Of a stretch of 64,000 bases of DNA, positions 35,935 through 44,594 are shown piece by piece. Made by a program: the position numbers and the translations under genes. The stretch spans positions 744,001 to 808,000 of the forward strand of contig NZ_CP117267.1 of assembly GCF_007000325.2 (NCBI RefSeq), read 5' to 3'. The DNA is from Rhizobium rhododendri (GTDB taxonomy: Bacteria; Pseudomonadota; Alphaproteobacteria; Rhizobiales; Rhizobiaceae). Each line of letters starts with the position of its first letter. Positions within the stretch are counted from its first letter, which is position 1. The notes beneath the pieces are model-generated. The model was not told where the DNA came from, did not search any database, and saw nothing but the letters and a program-made list of their open reading frames with translations.

Positions 35935-36588
35935 TCAGATTTCATCGATTAACATGGAAAGCACGGTTTTCAGACGTTCATGCCGCGTCTTGGCTATGGC
36001 CGCGCCCGTCTTCGTCTGGAACTGGTCCGCAAGTTTGAACAGCTTTGTCTCGAAATGGTCAATTGCAAAGCGCTTGTCGTCGAGCGGTCGCTGGATAGCC
36101 AACGGATCGAGCGGATCGTAAAGACCGGAGCCAAGTCGCCCGGCGATGTAGAAGCACCGGGCAGCGCCCACCATCCCGATCGCATCGAGCCGGTCGGCAT
36201 CCTGCAATATTCTCGCCTCCAACGTCTGCGGCGGCAGGTTGGCGGAAAAGCTGTGGGTGGTGATGGCGTGCGCCACTGCAGCGATGTCGTCGGGCACCCA
36301 CCCCATGCCCGCAAGGATGCCTGACGCCTTGTCTGCCGCAAGCGCGGAAGCCTGATGACGCAGCGGCGAATCTTTCTCGACCGAAATGCAATCGTGCAGC
36401 AACACGGCCGCGGTCAGGATACGTCCGTCGCCACCATCTACTGAGCGGATATGCATGGCGTTTTTGAACACCCGCAGGATATGAGCGATGTCATGGGAGC
36501 CATCGTCGCTATCCGTTGCATGGGCCACGAGGGAGGATGCCAGTGCACCGAAAGGAGAAAAGGCTTCCGACAGCAGGGTATCACGCAT
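35935..36588 (-). CDS. HD-domain phosphohydrolase
   Basis: 217 residues of HD superfamily. Metal ligands are visible as HDIAHILRVFKNA near residue 32, AAVLLHDCIS near 61, HAITTHSFSA near 107 and DADRLDAIGMVG near 133. Related YedJ-like proteins are predicted phosphohydrolases acting on nucleotides or signalling molecules; the substrate is unknown. It heads a two-gene unit with the MOSC gene. Upstream lies a palindrome-containing region shared with the divergent EF-hand gene. Confidence 0.85.
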   Translation of the reverse strand: MRDTLLSEAFSPFGALASSLVAHATDSDDGSHDIAHILRVFKNAMHIRSVDGGDGRILTAAVLLHDCISVEKDSPLRHQASALAADKASGILAGMGWVPDDIAAVAHAITTHSFSANLPPQTLEARILQDADRLDAIGMVGAARCFYIAGRLGSGLYDPLDPLAIQRPLDDKRFAIDHFETKLFKLADQFQTKTGAAIAKTRHERLKTVLSMLIDEI

Positions 36589-36888
36589 CGCCGTTCCGAT
36601 CGTTTGTGGAGAATCGGCCCGATTGGACCAGGCCCGATCCTAGCTGGTCGGGGGTGGGAGACGATAGCCGTGATCCACGGCGCCATGGTTCGCAATCGTG
36701 ATCTCGCCTGCCTCAGATTGCCGAATCACGTTAGTAGGGTCGTTCAGGTAGAAATCACTATGGTTAATGACCATTAACTTTTTGTTTTGACCCGGAGCGC
36801 AAATCGGTTTACTTATTAAGAAATTATTTAAATTGTACTGCGTCTAACCGACGTCGCATGAGGCGGCACCTTCCCTAGGAGGTTCCCT
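36589..36888. other. Divergent intergenic region with palindrome
   Basis: 300 bases between divergent genes, AT-rich from 36740 on. No gene seen. It contains the GTTAATG palindrome described separately and presumably both promoters. Confidence 0.5.
36760..36778. promoter_or_regulatory. CtrA-like palindromic site
   Basis: GTTAATG-AC-CATTAAC (36763-36778), preceded by AT so that ATGGTTAA, the reverse of the alphaproteobacterial CtrA half-site TTAACCAT, is present at 36760-36767. It lies about 110 bases before the EF-hand gene. Inference only. Confidence 0.4.
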
Positions 36889-37224
36889 ATGTCCCATGTA
36901 TCAGTATCAACATCTTCCTATCCCTACCGTGGAACGCTTCTTCGCCTCGATGCCAATGGCGACGGGCTTCTGAGCCGTGAAGAGATTGCCGCAGATCAGC
37001 GTCCCGGCATCATGGCAACCAATGTCGACGAGCAGCCGAGCGTCAGCACCAGCAGCAGCGCGCTTGTCAGCCTGGTCGCAAAGCTGATGCAGATTCCGAG
37101 CGATGGAAATGGCGCGCCCCTGCTGGGCGGCACCGCGGACGCAGATCCCGAAAGCGATGCACAGCCCACCGACATCTACCGCAACACCTACGGCCAGTAT
37201 GCCTTGGATGACATGGCTGCCTGA
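36889..37224 (+). CDS. Small EF-hand-like calcium-binding protein
   Basis: 111 residues. Residues 19-33 contain one EF-hand loop, RLDANGDGLLSREEI, with the canonical D-x-N-x-D-G spacing and the terminal glutamate, so calcium binding is likely. The remainder is Ser-rich and acidic (DADPESDAQPTD) with no other family. No signal peptide is visible, although such rhizobial proteins may be exported by type I systems. AGGAGG precedes the ATG. No obvious operon partner. Confidence 0.75.
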   Translation: MSHVSVSTSSYPYRGTLLRLDANGDGLLSREEIAADQRPGIMATNVDEQPSVSTSSSALVSLVAKLMQIPSDGNGAPLLGGTADADPESDAQPTDIYRNTYGQYALDDMAA

Positions 37225-37319
37225 CCCGCTTTTTCGACGTTGCCGCCGCGACTGGCGGGCGTCTCCCTTCGTTTAACGATTTCGATCTGCGTCCACCTAC
37301 ACCTTTTATAGCCGGCAGA

Positions 37320-37350
37320 CATCGCTGGCCTGATTTACACGCCAGCGATG
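37320..37350. repeat. Perfect 10-bp inverted repeat
   Basis: CATCGCTGGC and its complement around an 11-base loop, between the EF-hand gene and the next small gene. There is no T-tract, so it is either a terminator of unusual form or an operator. Confidence 0.55.
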
Positions 37351-37484
37351 ATCGCCTGGTTGTCCAGCTCCACCCGTCTTGAGCAGTTGTGATTGCGAAG
37401 GCTCTTCATACGCCGCAACCGAACCGACGTGCGCCAATGCGCCGAAGGGACGGCCCATTTATTTCCGCTACGGAGACCACGGCA

Positions 37485-37691
37485 ATGTTGAAAACAGTTC
37501 AGTTTCCGCAAGGAATACACATTCTTGGACCGCAGGCCGCTTCTGCGCCCGGCACGGAGATCGGGAGCAGGGTCAGGCACGACGCGCTCGAAGACTATCT
37601 AGCCGAGATGCAGGCCGAAATGTCTGCCTACACGGACCCGGCCGCACCCTATGAGTTCGGCCGTTCTTTACCCGTCAATAGCGCCGTGTAG
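37485..37691 (+). CDS. Hypothetical protein (68 aa)
   Basis: 68 residues from ATG 37485, which has GGAG nine bases upstream. No known family; the sequence is moderately hydrophilic, with a helix-like LEDYLAEMQAEMSAY near residue 40. The frame is open upstream to 37389, but that part looks non-coding. It lies between the EF-hand gene and the convergent MscS gene. Expression is uncertain. Confidence 0.45.
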   Translation: MLKTVQFPQGIHILGPQAASAPGTEIGSRVRHDALEDYLAEMQAEMSAYTDPAAPYEFGRSLPVNSAV

Positions 37692-37719
37692 TTTGCGTCC
37701 CGATCGCGACAAGCGAGCA

Positions 37720-38526
37720 TCAGGAAATCTCGATCTCCCTGGCATCGAGTGACGCCTTGGTCTTGCGCATCATTTCGCGGGTCGTGGTGCTCCAGCCGCC
37801 GGTGCTGACCCAGTATTGCAAAGTCACACTGATCGTTCCGCCGAGGCTGTTGACATAGGCAGTCGGCGCAGGCGTTTTCTCCACGTTGGGATCGCTTTCC
37901 GCTATCTCCATCAGCGTCGCCAGCACCGCATCGATGTCGCCTTTCGAACTGACGCCGATGGTGATCTTGTGCTTGCGGCTGGGCTCGCGGCTGAAATTGG
38001 TGATCGGCGTGTTCCAGAGCGTCGAATTCGGGGCCAGTCGGTAAAGGCCTTCCGCCGTCCTTAGCTCCGTGGCGAACAGCCCGATTTCCTTGACCGTGCC
38101 GGTGACGCTTCCCGTCTCGATATACTCGCCGACCCGAAATGGCCGCAGCACCAGCAGCATGATGCCAGCAGCTATATTCTGAAGCGTACCCTGCAGCGCC
38201 AGCCCGACGGCGAGCCCCGCAGCCCCGAGAGTGGCGATGATCGATGCCGTCTGCACGCCGAACTGGCCGAGCACGGTGACGAACACCAGGATGAGCAAGC
38301 CATAATAAAGCACATTGGTGAAAAAGCGCGCCAGTGTTTCATCGATGCCGTGGACGCGGGAAATCCCTGCGAATGCCCAGCGGCTGACGAAGCCGGCCAG
38401 GACCCAGCCGGAGATCAGCAGGATGAGCGCTCCCATGATCGAAAACGTATATTGAACGGCCAGCGCACTCGCCTGCGTCAACGCAGTCCGTGTAGCGACG
38501 ATAAGGTTCGCTGCCTGATTTTCCAT
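37720..38526 (-). CDS. Small-conductance mechanosensitive channel (MscS family)
   Basis: 268 residues. Three membrane helices in the first 110 residues, the third being the pore-lining helix with the glycine/alanine pattern ATLGAAGLAVGLALQGTLQN near 96, followed by the MscS beta domain (FRVGEYIETGSVTGTVKEI near 125) and the alpha/beta domain. It opens under membrane tension to release solutes on osmotic downshift. ATG 38526 fits the family; the frame open to 38589 overlaps the preceding gene. It is downstream of the YgfZ/HD/phosphatase unit. Confidence 0.92.
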   Translation of the reverse strand: MENQAANLIVATRTALTQASALAVQYTFSIMGALILLISGWVLAGFVSRWAFAGISRVHGIDETLARFFTNVLYYGLLILVFVTVLGQFGVQTASIIATLGAAGLAVGLALQGTLQNIAAGIMLLVLRPFRVGEYIETGSVTGTVKEIGLFATELRTAEGLYRLAPNSTLWNTPITNFSREPSRKHKITIGVSSKGDIDAVLATLMEIAESDPNVEKTPAPTAYVNSLGGTISVTLQYWVSTGGWSTTTREMMRKTKASLDAREIEIS

Positions 38527-38585
38527 GATGATAGACCAGCCTTTTCTGCAATGTCGGGCGGTAGATGGAGCAATTGCCGGCCCGG

Positions 38586-39110
38586 TCAACCAGCCGGGTC
38601 GAGCGGCAAGACGAAAGGCATGTTGCCATCGCTTTCCGCGCCACGCCCGGCAGCCTTGACCGCTGCGACCAGTCTGCCCTGCCGTCCCAGCAATTGATCG
38701 CCAAACGCCACCAGTCTTGAATTCGGCGTTGCCTGCGGTGATGCGCGGCGAAGGCGAGCGACGAGGGCGCCATCGTCTACATCGGGATCGATTGCCAGTG
38801 CTGCGATCAGCGCTGCTGCCGGCGAACGGGAAACACCCATCCAGCAGTGGATCAGCAACGGGGCGGAGCGGTCCCAGCTTCGCGCAAAGGCGATGATCTG
38901 CTCGACATGGGCTTCCTGCGGTGCGACCAGCTTGTCATTGCCGGCAAAAGTGATGTCGTTCATGCCGAGCAGCAAATGGCGGTCGGCCGAGATGACGGCG
39001 GGCCGGTGAAAGCTGTGCTGTTCGGCCATCAGGCTTATCATCTCGCGGGCTGAGTGGCGCACAGCCATCTCGGCAATGCGCTCCAGCGGTGAAACGACGA
39101 TGGCGCTCAT
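38586..39110 (-). CDS. Dual-specificity/tyrosine phosphatase-like protein
   Basis: 174 residues. The active-site loop is LLIHCWMGVSRSPAAALIA near residue 85, matching H-C-x5-R with serine following, typical of cysteine-based protein tyrosine phosphatases. An aspartate-rich segment upstream (GMNDITFAGNDKL near 48) might supply the general acid. Substrate unknown. Its ATG overlaps the stop of the HD-domain gene (ATGA), so it is translationally coupled as third gene of a YgfZ-HD-phosphatase operon. Confidence 0.86.
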   Translation of the reverse strand: MSAIVVSPLERIAEMAVRHSAREMISLMAEQHSFHRPAVISADRHLLLGMNDITFAGNDKLVAPQEAHVEQIIAFARSWDRSAPLLIHCWMGVSRSPAAALIAALAIDPDVDDGALVARLRRASPQATPNSRLVAFGDQLLGRQGRLVAAVKAAGRGAESDGNMPFVLPLDPAG

Positions 39111-39727
39111 CGTGCGGAACCCGCAGCTCTGCGTCTCTCCGCCTCCAGCGCCTCAAACCGGGCGAGGAACAGCGCTTGCGCCTCTATGGCGGGCAGGGGA
39201 TCGATCGGCAGCATCTCCTGGACGATGTCGCGCGGCTGGCCGAAGAATTTCCTCGCCTCGACAGGTGTGAAACCGGCAAGAACGGTCGCTTCGAAATAGG
39301 CGGCGATGGCATCCGCCTTCTTGATATTGTCCTTGAGCAAGCGCGACGGATGGGCGGGCAGGCCGAAGCGCAGGTGGATGGCGGCTTCGAGCCGCTTTTC
39401 CACGGCCTTGTAGCCGCCACCGACCACCGCTTTGAACGGCGAAATCATGTCGCCGATGACATATTCCGGCGCGTCGTGCAGCAGGGCCACCAGCAGGTCA
39501 TCAGCTGTACTCGGCACGATCCGCCGCAGAATATCCTCGACGACGAGACAATGCTGTGCGACCGAAAATGCGTTGCTGCCGGACGTCTGGCCGTTCCAGC
39601 GGGCGACGCGCGCCAGCCCGTGGGCAATATCTCCGATTTCGACATCGAGCGGCGAGGGATCGAGCAAATCGAGGCGACGCCCCGACAGCATACGCTGCCA
39701 CGCACGCGGTTCTTTCGCCGATGTCAC
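39107..39727 (-). CDS. HD-domain hydrolase (YfbR-like)
   Basis: 206 residues from GTG 39727. HD metal ligands: FSVAQHCLVVEDIL near 54, ALLHDAPEYVIGDM near 81, and KKADAIAAYFEA near 137. The pattern resembles YfbR-type 5'-deoxynucleotidases and related phosphohydrolases; the substrate is not proven. The GTG start lies inside the end of ygfZ (GTGA overlap) and its stop overlaps the start of the phosphatase gene, so all three genes are coupled. Confidence 0.87.
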   Translation of the reverse strand: MTSAKEPRAWQRMLSGRRLDLLDPSPLDVEIGDIAHGLARVARWNGQTSGSNAFSVAQHCLVVEDILRRIVPSTADDLLVALLHDAPEYVIGDMISPFKAVVGGGYKAVEKRLEAAIHLRFGLPAHPSRLLKDNIKKADAIAAYFEATVLAGFTPVEARKFFGQPRDIVQEMLPIDPLPAIEAQALFLARFEALEAERRRAAGSAR

Positions 39728-40563
39728 GCCGTTGCCTCGTCGGCCTTGCTTGGGAATGAAAGCCCGGACCACGCGGGCAGGGCCAATGAGACCGGCAGTT
39801 CGCCAGCAAGGATCGGTGTGTCGGTCGCCATGGCCTCTCCCGCCCTGTCGATGCGGACGATGGCTAAGCCTCTATTGGCGGAGACGGAGCCCAACGTGCC
39901 GATCGGCTTCCCGCCGGCAAGAAGAGGCGTTCCAGTTTCCGGAAGATCGGCATCAGCCGAGACCAGCACCAGCCGCTTGCGGGCGGTGCCGCGATGCTGC
40001 ATGCGCGACACCACTTCCTGGCCGACATAGCAGCCCTTCCGGAAGGAGAGTCCGCCGTTCAGATCCATCAGCACATCATGGGGAAAGGCGTCCTGCAGCG
40101 AAAAGTCGATACCGGAGGAGGGAACGCCCGCTGCAATCCGCGCAGCGTCGTAAATGGCAACGGGACCGTCACCCTGGGCGCCGGGAACGCGGTGAAGTGC
40201 AATGCCCGCCTTGGCAAAGCGGCTGTCGGCATATCCGCTGTTGTCATCGTCGCCCCAGCTGACGGTCACGCCCTGCTCGTCGGAAGCCGTAATCTCGACC
40301 GCCGCCCGAAGTCGGTACATCGAAAGCCGCTTCAGCAACGCTTCGCCCTGGACGCTGTCCGTCTCGACGACAAAGCCGTCGCCGTCGCGCCAGATCATGA
40401 AGTCGAACATGATTTTGCCCTGCGGTGTCAGCAGTGCTCCCGGACGCGCTTCGCCTGCAGCAAGGGCGCCGAGATCCGTCGTGATCAGGTTTTGCAGGAA
40501 TGATTCGGCATCTGCGCCGGTGATGCGCAGCAGCGAGCGATCATTGAGAAATACGGCTGGCAT
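39724..40563 (-). CDS. ygfZ: YgfZ/GcvT-type folate-binding Fe-S protein
   Basis: 279 residues. It has the GcvT-like fold and the diagnostic YgfZ motif KGCYVGQEVVSRMQHRG near residue 170, whose cysteine is needed for function. YgfZ (IBA57 homologue) uses tetrahydrofolate and supports repair or assembly of certain iron-sulfur enzymes. ATG 40563 is the family start; longer frame to 40623 lacks support. First gene of the coupled YgfZ-HD-phosphatase operon. Confidence 0.93.
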   Translation of the reverse strand: MPAVFLNDRSLLRITGADAESFLQNLITTDLGALAAGEARPGALLTPQGKIMFDFMIWRDGDGFVVETDSVQGEALLKRLSMYRLRAAVEITASDEQGVTVSWGDDDNSGYADSRFAKAGIALHRVPGAQGDGPVAIYDAARIAAGVPSSGIDFSLQDAFPHDVLMDLNGGLSFRKGCYVGQEVVSRMQHRGTARKRLVLVSADADLPETGTPLLAGGKPIGTLGSVSANRGLAIVRIDRAGEAMATDTPILAGELPVSLALPAWSGLSFPSKADEATA

Positions 40564-40641
40564 GGGCAATCCGTCACGTTTGTGATGAGGCCTGGAAATA
40601 GGCATGACGGGAGACGATCGCAAGTTCCCGCCGCTGGCAGG

Positions 40642-41391
40642 CTATTCGCTGGCCGAGAAGAACTTCCACTTGCCGTCAGGCGTGATTCCGACCCGGTAGA
40701 AATTGTAGCCACCGAATTCCAGCATGTCGGAGTAGTCGCCAGCCGTGACGATCCGCATCAGGTCGACCTTTTCCGGCGCCGTCAGTGTCTTGATGTCTTT
40801 TTCGGCGAAGTACGGCCAGACATACATTTCATTTGGCGTCCCCTGGCCGACATGGGCAAAGCCGGTCGATAGTAGGTCGAGAAGGATCGACATCACCTCG
40901 ATACCGTCCTTGTCGCCGGAGAGGTCGTGAAGGGACTTGATCGGGTCTTCGCCCGGATCGTCAGCCGTTACCTGCGTCTGGTTAAGACCGCCGCCGACAT
41001 TCATCAGCGGGCGCAGGCGTTCCGGATCGCCGGAGGCAGCGGCCTCGACGATGGCCTCGCGCAATTTCCGCACCGCATCAGGCGCCTTGTTGATATCAAA
41101 GAGGAATTCGACAGATTTGGTTGGAGTGCCGCTCGCTGGCGCACTGTCGCCTGTGCTCGGCGCGGCCTGGCTGTTCACCAGCGGGTCAGGCATGGGGATG
41201 CCCTTGCTGGGTGCTTCCAATGCCTGCAGGACGGGCTTCTCGCGTGGTGCAGCAGGAGCTTGCTTCACAGCATCGTTAAGGAGCGAAAATGCAAAGGCGG
41301 GTGTGGCCGACATGGCGCTTGTTGCCAGAAGCGTCGCAGCCATCACTGAAGTGACAGACTGTCGCAGAACATCGCCCATGGCACGCGGCAT
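40642..41391 (-). CDS. Hypothetical exported protein
   Basis: 249 residues from ATG 41391. A Sec-type signal peptide is clear (VMAATLLATSAMSATPAFA, cleavage near 37), followed by a Pro/Ala-rich linker (residues 45-85) and a C-terminal domain with KAPDAVRKLREAIVEAA near 95 and PNEMYVWPYFAEKDIKTL near 180. Probably periplasmic. I recognise the general type as a conserved rhizobial protein but not a function. It is transcribed after the 86-residue protein gene, 16 bases away. Confidence 0.75.
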   Translation of the reverse strand: MPRAMGDVLRQSVTSVMAATLLATSAMSATPAFAFSLLNDAVKQAPAAPREKPVLQALEAPSKGIPMPDPLVNSQAAPSTGDSAPASGTPTKSVEFLFDINKAPDAVRKLREAIVEAAASGDPERLRPLMNVGGGLNQTQVTADDPGEDPIKSLHDLSGDKDGIEVMSILLDLLSTGFAHVGQGTPNEMYVWPYFAEKDIKTLTAPEKVDLMRIVTAGDYSDMLEFGGYNFYRVGITPDGKWKFFSASE

Positions 41392-41407
41392 AAAATATCT
41401 CTTGAGG

Positions 41408-41668
41408 TTATTGCAGGGAACGGATCGGCGAAAACTCGCCCGACAACATGCGTTCACGGAGCGATTCGAGCAAGGCCTCGGCACCCTGTTCGCCCTGAAG
41501 GCGTATGGTTTCGCGCAAGGCATGGGCGATGGCAGCGCCGGCAATGATTTCCGGTTCGATACCGTCGGCTACACCGTCCGCCCAGGCTTCGTTCTGATAT
41601 TCCAGAGCCGCCTGCATCTTCTCATGGACGATCATGTCGTCGATGTCGTTGAGGCTTGGTTCCATCAT
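41408..41668 (-). CDS. Hypothetical protein (86 aa)
   Basis: An 86-residue helical, acidic protein (MEPSLNDIDDMIVHEKMQAA; a central LRETIRLQGEQGAEALLESL region suggests a coiled coil). No named family. Two adjacent ATG codons start it, with AAAGA upstream. It lies 16 bases before the exported hypothetical gene and shares its strand, so the two may form an operon. Confidence 0.7.
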   Translation of the reverse strand: MMEPSLNDIDDMIVHEKMQAALEYQNEAWADGVADGIEPEIIAGAAIAHALRETIRLQGEQGAEALLESLRERMLSGEFSPIRSLQ

Positions 41669-41775
41669 TTTCTTTAATCCTCGAGAACGCCCGGTGTACT
41701 TACTGCCCGGTTAACAAGTTTAACAGCCTTTTCCTAAAACGACACGGGTCGCTATGGAAAGAGGTTAATAAAGCG

Positions 41776-42201
41776 TCAATTTCCGAACCGCGCAGTTATT
41801 TCGCCAGCGAGTGTTGCACCTTCGTTACGGTACTGCTGTTCGGCGGTCATAGCCTGTGGCGTGCAATCCGTATAGACGGAAGCGAAAGATCTATAGCCAC
41901 GGTTGAATGCAGCGGTCATTCGTTCCTTCCTTTTCGGCTCGTTCTTCGTCTCCGTGTCCAACAGTTTTTGCATGGCTTCGCGCCAATCTTGCGGCTCTGT
42001 TGGCGCACACAGGTGACGGAGATAGGTCACCGAGCCCAGAATTTCACCCAGCCGAAGTAGCTTATCGTCGTAGGGCGCCGGGGTCCCCGCATCTGCCGGC
42101 GGCGGATCCGGTACAGGCTCTGCCTTGGGCGACGCCGCCTCAGCCTGGATGGCGCACAGCGATAGCAACAGCGAGATGACGATGACAGGCCGGGGAATCA
42201 T
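41776..42201 (-). CDS. TIGR02301-type conserved alphaproteobacterial protein
   Basis: 141 residues from ATG 42201. Signal peptide-like N terminus (MIPRPVIVISLLLSLCAIQA), Pro-rich linker, then YDDKLLRLGEILGSVTYLRH near 51 and MTAAFNRGYRSFASVYTDC near 100. This arrangement, with two conserved cysteines, matches the TIGR02301 alphaproteobacterial family of unknown function. Probably periplasmic. It follows the Nudix gene by 59 bases on the same strand. Confidence 0.83.
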   Translation of the reverse strand: MIPRPVIVISLLLSLCAIQAEAASPKAEPVPDPPPADAGTPAPYDDKLLRLGEILGSVTYLRHLCAPTEPQDWREAMQKLLDTETKNEPKRKERMTAAFNRGYRSFASVYTDCTPQAMTAEQQYRNEGATLAGEITARFGN

Positions 42202-42260
42202 CGTGCCAGTTGACAGGCTGCGGAGGGTGCGAGCAAGTGGTCTGGCCGCTTCTCCCGCAA

Positions 42261-42677
42261 TTAATGCGTTTGCGACAGCTTCTCGACGCATTCGAGAACG
42301 CTCTGTGGCACCGGCAGTGCCCTGATCTCGTCGAGCGTGAACCAGCCGACCTCAGCCGCATCGTCGGCGGCAGTGGCTACCGCATCCTCGTCGGCGCCTA
42401 CCAGAAATACGGACAAAATGAAGTGGCTGTCCGCGCTGCCGTCCTTGCCAGGATGGCGAAGATCGTAGGTCGCAAAGGGCCGGGGATTGCTGACGGCAAT
42501 ACCGGTCTCCTCCTCGAACTCGCGCAAAGCCGTCTCGGCCGGTGTCTCGCCGGCCTCCGCCCGCCCGCCCGGAAAGGCATACATGTCCTTGGACGGAGGA
42601 TTGCGGCGCAGCACGAGCAAAAACCGTCCGTCGCGCTCCAGGATCGCGGAGGATGCAGGCTGTGGGGTTGGGGTCAT
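42261..42677 (-). CDS. Nudix hydrolase
   Basis: 138 residues with a clear Nudix box: [20 protein letters not shown] and following ETGI at residues 37-60, fitting G-x5-E-x7-R-E-U-x-E-E-x-G-U. It hydrolyses nucleoside diphosphate-X substrates; which one is unknown, although the short form resembles ADP-ribose or mutagenic-nucleotide pyrophosphatases. ATG 42677. Divergent from ynfA, with a 130-base intergenic region between them. Confidence 0.92.
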   Translation of the reverse strand: MTPTPQPASSAILERDGRFLLVLRRNPPSKDMYAFPGGRAEAGETPAETALREFEEETGIAVSNPRPFATYDLRHPGKDGSADSHFILSVFLVGADEDAVATAADDAAEVGWFTLDEIRALPVPQSVLECVEKLSQTH

Positions 42678-42807
42678 GGGGCACCCTGAACTGTTGACGC
42701 AATTGCTCTCAACATCGCATGCCGCAGATTATTCATCTAGCTTTGACGACACCTTCGCAGCAATGCCATATCCTAAGCCAAAAGATAATTGGCGGCATGG
42801 GTTGCGA

Positions 42808-43131
42808 ATGATCACGTACGGGCTTTACGCATTGGCAGCGCTGGCGGAGATTGCCGGCTGCTTTGCCTTCTGGGGCTGGATGCGGCTGGGCACGCCGGTC
42901 TGGTGGCTGGCTCCCGGCATGCTGTCGCTGGCGATATTTGCCTGGCTTTTGACATTCGTGCCGAGCGAGGCGGCCGGTCGCACGTTTGCTGCCTACGGTG
43001 GCATATACATCGTTGCGTCGGTGCTGTGGCTCTGGCTGGTCGAGGGCCGGGCGCCTGACCGGTGGGATATTTCCGGTGCCGTGGTTTGCCTGGCGGGAAC
43101 GTCGCTAATCCTGTTTGGCCCGCGCGGCTAG
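42808..43131 (+). CDS. YnfA-family membrane protein
   Basis: 107 residues, the usual size for YnfA/UPF0060. Four membrane helices fill the sequence; the family signature [19 protein letters not shown] lies near residue 12 and [20 protein letters not shown] near 61. Related proteins behave as small multidrug-resistance-like transporters, but the family's function is not settled. ATG 42808 chosen for length; the upstream open frame to 42487 crosses the Nudix gene. It is followed by the SRAP gene, 42 bases away. Confidence 0.9.
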   Translation: MITYGLYALAALAEIAGCFAFWGWMRLGTPVWWLAPGMLSLAIFAWLLTFVPSEAAGRTFAAYGGIYIVASVLWLWLVEGRAPDRWDISGAVVCLAGTSLILFGPRG

Positions 43132-43173
43132 CGTGGCCTTGACCGGACCTGTGGTGAATGCAAGACAGATCTC

Positions 43174-43938
43174 ATGTGCGGCCGATTTGCGTTGAAAGCG
43201 ACGCCTGAAGAGGTGCGGGAATTGCTCGGGCTCCTTGAACTCGAGAGCTTTCCCGCGCGCTTCAATATTGCGCCGACACAGCCGATCCTCGTTGTCGTTT
43301 CCGGCGAACGCCAGGATGCCGGCAGCAACCTGCCGGATCGTCGAGCCCTGCTCGTGCGCTGGGGGCTGACGCCCTCCTGGGTCAAGGATCCCAAGGCTTT
43401 TCCCCTGCTGCTCAATGCCCGTGCCGAATCGGCAATCGAAAAGGCGTCGTTCCGTGCCGCCATGCGCCATCGCCGCGTGCTGATACCCGCCTCCGGCTTT
43501 TATGAGTGGCACAGGCCCGACAAGGAGAGTGGTGAGAAGTCGCAACCCTACTGGATACGCCCGCGCGATGGTGGCGTCGTGGTCTTTGCCGGATTGATGG
43601 AAACCTGGTCGTCTGCCGATGGCTCCGAAATCGATACCGGTGCCATCCTGACCACGGCCGCCAACCAAACGATTTCGCCGATCCATGACCGCATGCCTGT
43701 CGTCATCAAGCCTGAGGATTTCGCGCGATGGCTGGATTGCCGGACGCAGGAGGCGCGCGAGGTCGCAGAGCTGATGGTGCCGGCCGACGAAGACCTGTTC
43801 GAGGCCATCGCTGTCTCCGATCTCGTCAACAAGGTCTCCAACATGGGCCCGGAGTTGCAGATACCGATAGAAGTGCAGCCGCGCCTGAAGCCGGCGCGCA
43901 AACATGACCCGGGAGACGACCAGCTGCGCCTGTTCTGA
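43174..43938 (+). CDS. SOS response-associated peptidase (SRAP/YedK/HMCES)
   Basis: 254 residues beginning MCGRFAL, so Cys2 becomes the N-terminal catalytic residue that forms a thiazolidine crosslink with abasic DNA sites. Other SRAP residues: RFNIAPTQPIL near 28, LLNARAESAIEKASFR near 90, and ASGFYEWH near 108 with the catalytic glutamate; a late H in HDRMPVVI near 172. It shields abasic sites in single-stranded DNA. It is upstream of the LysE-type exporter gene on the same strand, 32 bases away. Confidence 0.94.
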   Translation: MCGRFALKATPEEVRELLGLLELESFPARFNIAPTQPILVVVSGERQDAGSNLPDRRALLVRWGLTPSWVKDPKAFPLLLNARAESAIEKASFRAAMRHRRVLIPASGFYEWHRPDKESGEKSQPYWIRPRDGGVVVFAGLMETWSSADGSEIDTGAILTTAANQTISPIHDRMPVVIKPEDFARWLDCRTQEAREVAELMVPADEDLFEAIAVSDLVNKVSNMGPELQIPIEVQPRLKPARKHDPGDDQLRLF

Positions 43939-43970
43939 CGTACCTCTACTTCTGCTGTGGAAATCCCCCC

Positions 43971-44594
43971 ATGCCAATTCTCTCTGCCGCTTTCTCCGGC
44001 GCTCTGCTCGGTGCCTCGCTGATCATCGCTATCGGGTCCCAGAACGCCTTCATCCTGCGCCAGGGGCTGTTGCGGTCGCATGTCTTCGTGCTTTGCCTGA
44101 TCTGCGCGCTGTCCGACGCGGTGCTCATCGCCGCCGGCGTGGCAGGGTTAGGGACCGTAGTGGCCCAGTCGCCGCGGCTGATAGCCTTCGTTACCATCGG
44201 TGGCGCCGTGTTCCTGGGCACCTATGGCGTGCTGGCCTTTCGCCGTGCATGGCGGCCGCAGGCGATGCGCGCCGCCGGTGGCAACGGGTTGACGCTACCG
44301 GCAGCGATTGCGACCTGCCTGGCATTCACCTTTCTCAATCCGCACGTCTATCTGGATACGGTGCTGCTGCTGGGCAGCCTGTCGGCTGCCTATGAGGGAA
44401 CGGCGAGGTTCGCCTATGGCGCAGGTGCTGCTGCGGCTTCGTTCGTCTGGTTCTTCGGGCTGGGCTATGGCGCGCGTTTGCTACAGCCGGTCTTTGCCAA
44501 ACCCGCCGCCTGGCGGGTCCTCGATGCAATCATCGGTGTCGTGATGAGCCTGCTTGCCCTCAGCCTGCTCTATAAATTCTATGCCGGCGCTTAG
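43971..44594 (+). CDS. LysE/ArgO-family amino-acid exporter
   Basis: 207 residues, five or six membrane helices. Signature GSQNAFILRQGLLRSHVF near residue 22 and AFTFLNPHVYLDTVLLLGS near 122, both typical of LysE/ArgO exporters. It probably exports basic amino acids such as arginine or lysine; substrate not established. The stop codon overlaps that of the 46-residue minus-strand gene (convergent, four shared bases). It follows the SRAP gene. Confidence 0.92.
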   Translation: MPILSAAFSGALLGASLIIAIGSQNAFILRQGLLRSHVFVLCLICALSDAVLIAAGVAGLGTVVAQSPRLIAFVTIGGAVFLGTYGVLAFRRAWRPQAMRAAGGNGLTLPAAIATCLAFTFLNPHVYLDTVLLLGSLSAAYEGTARFAYGAGAAAASFVWFFGLGYGARLLQPVFAKPAAWRVLDAIIGVVMSLLALSLLYKFYAGA

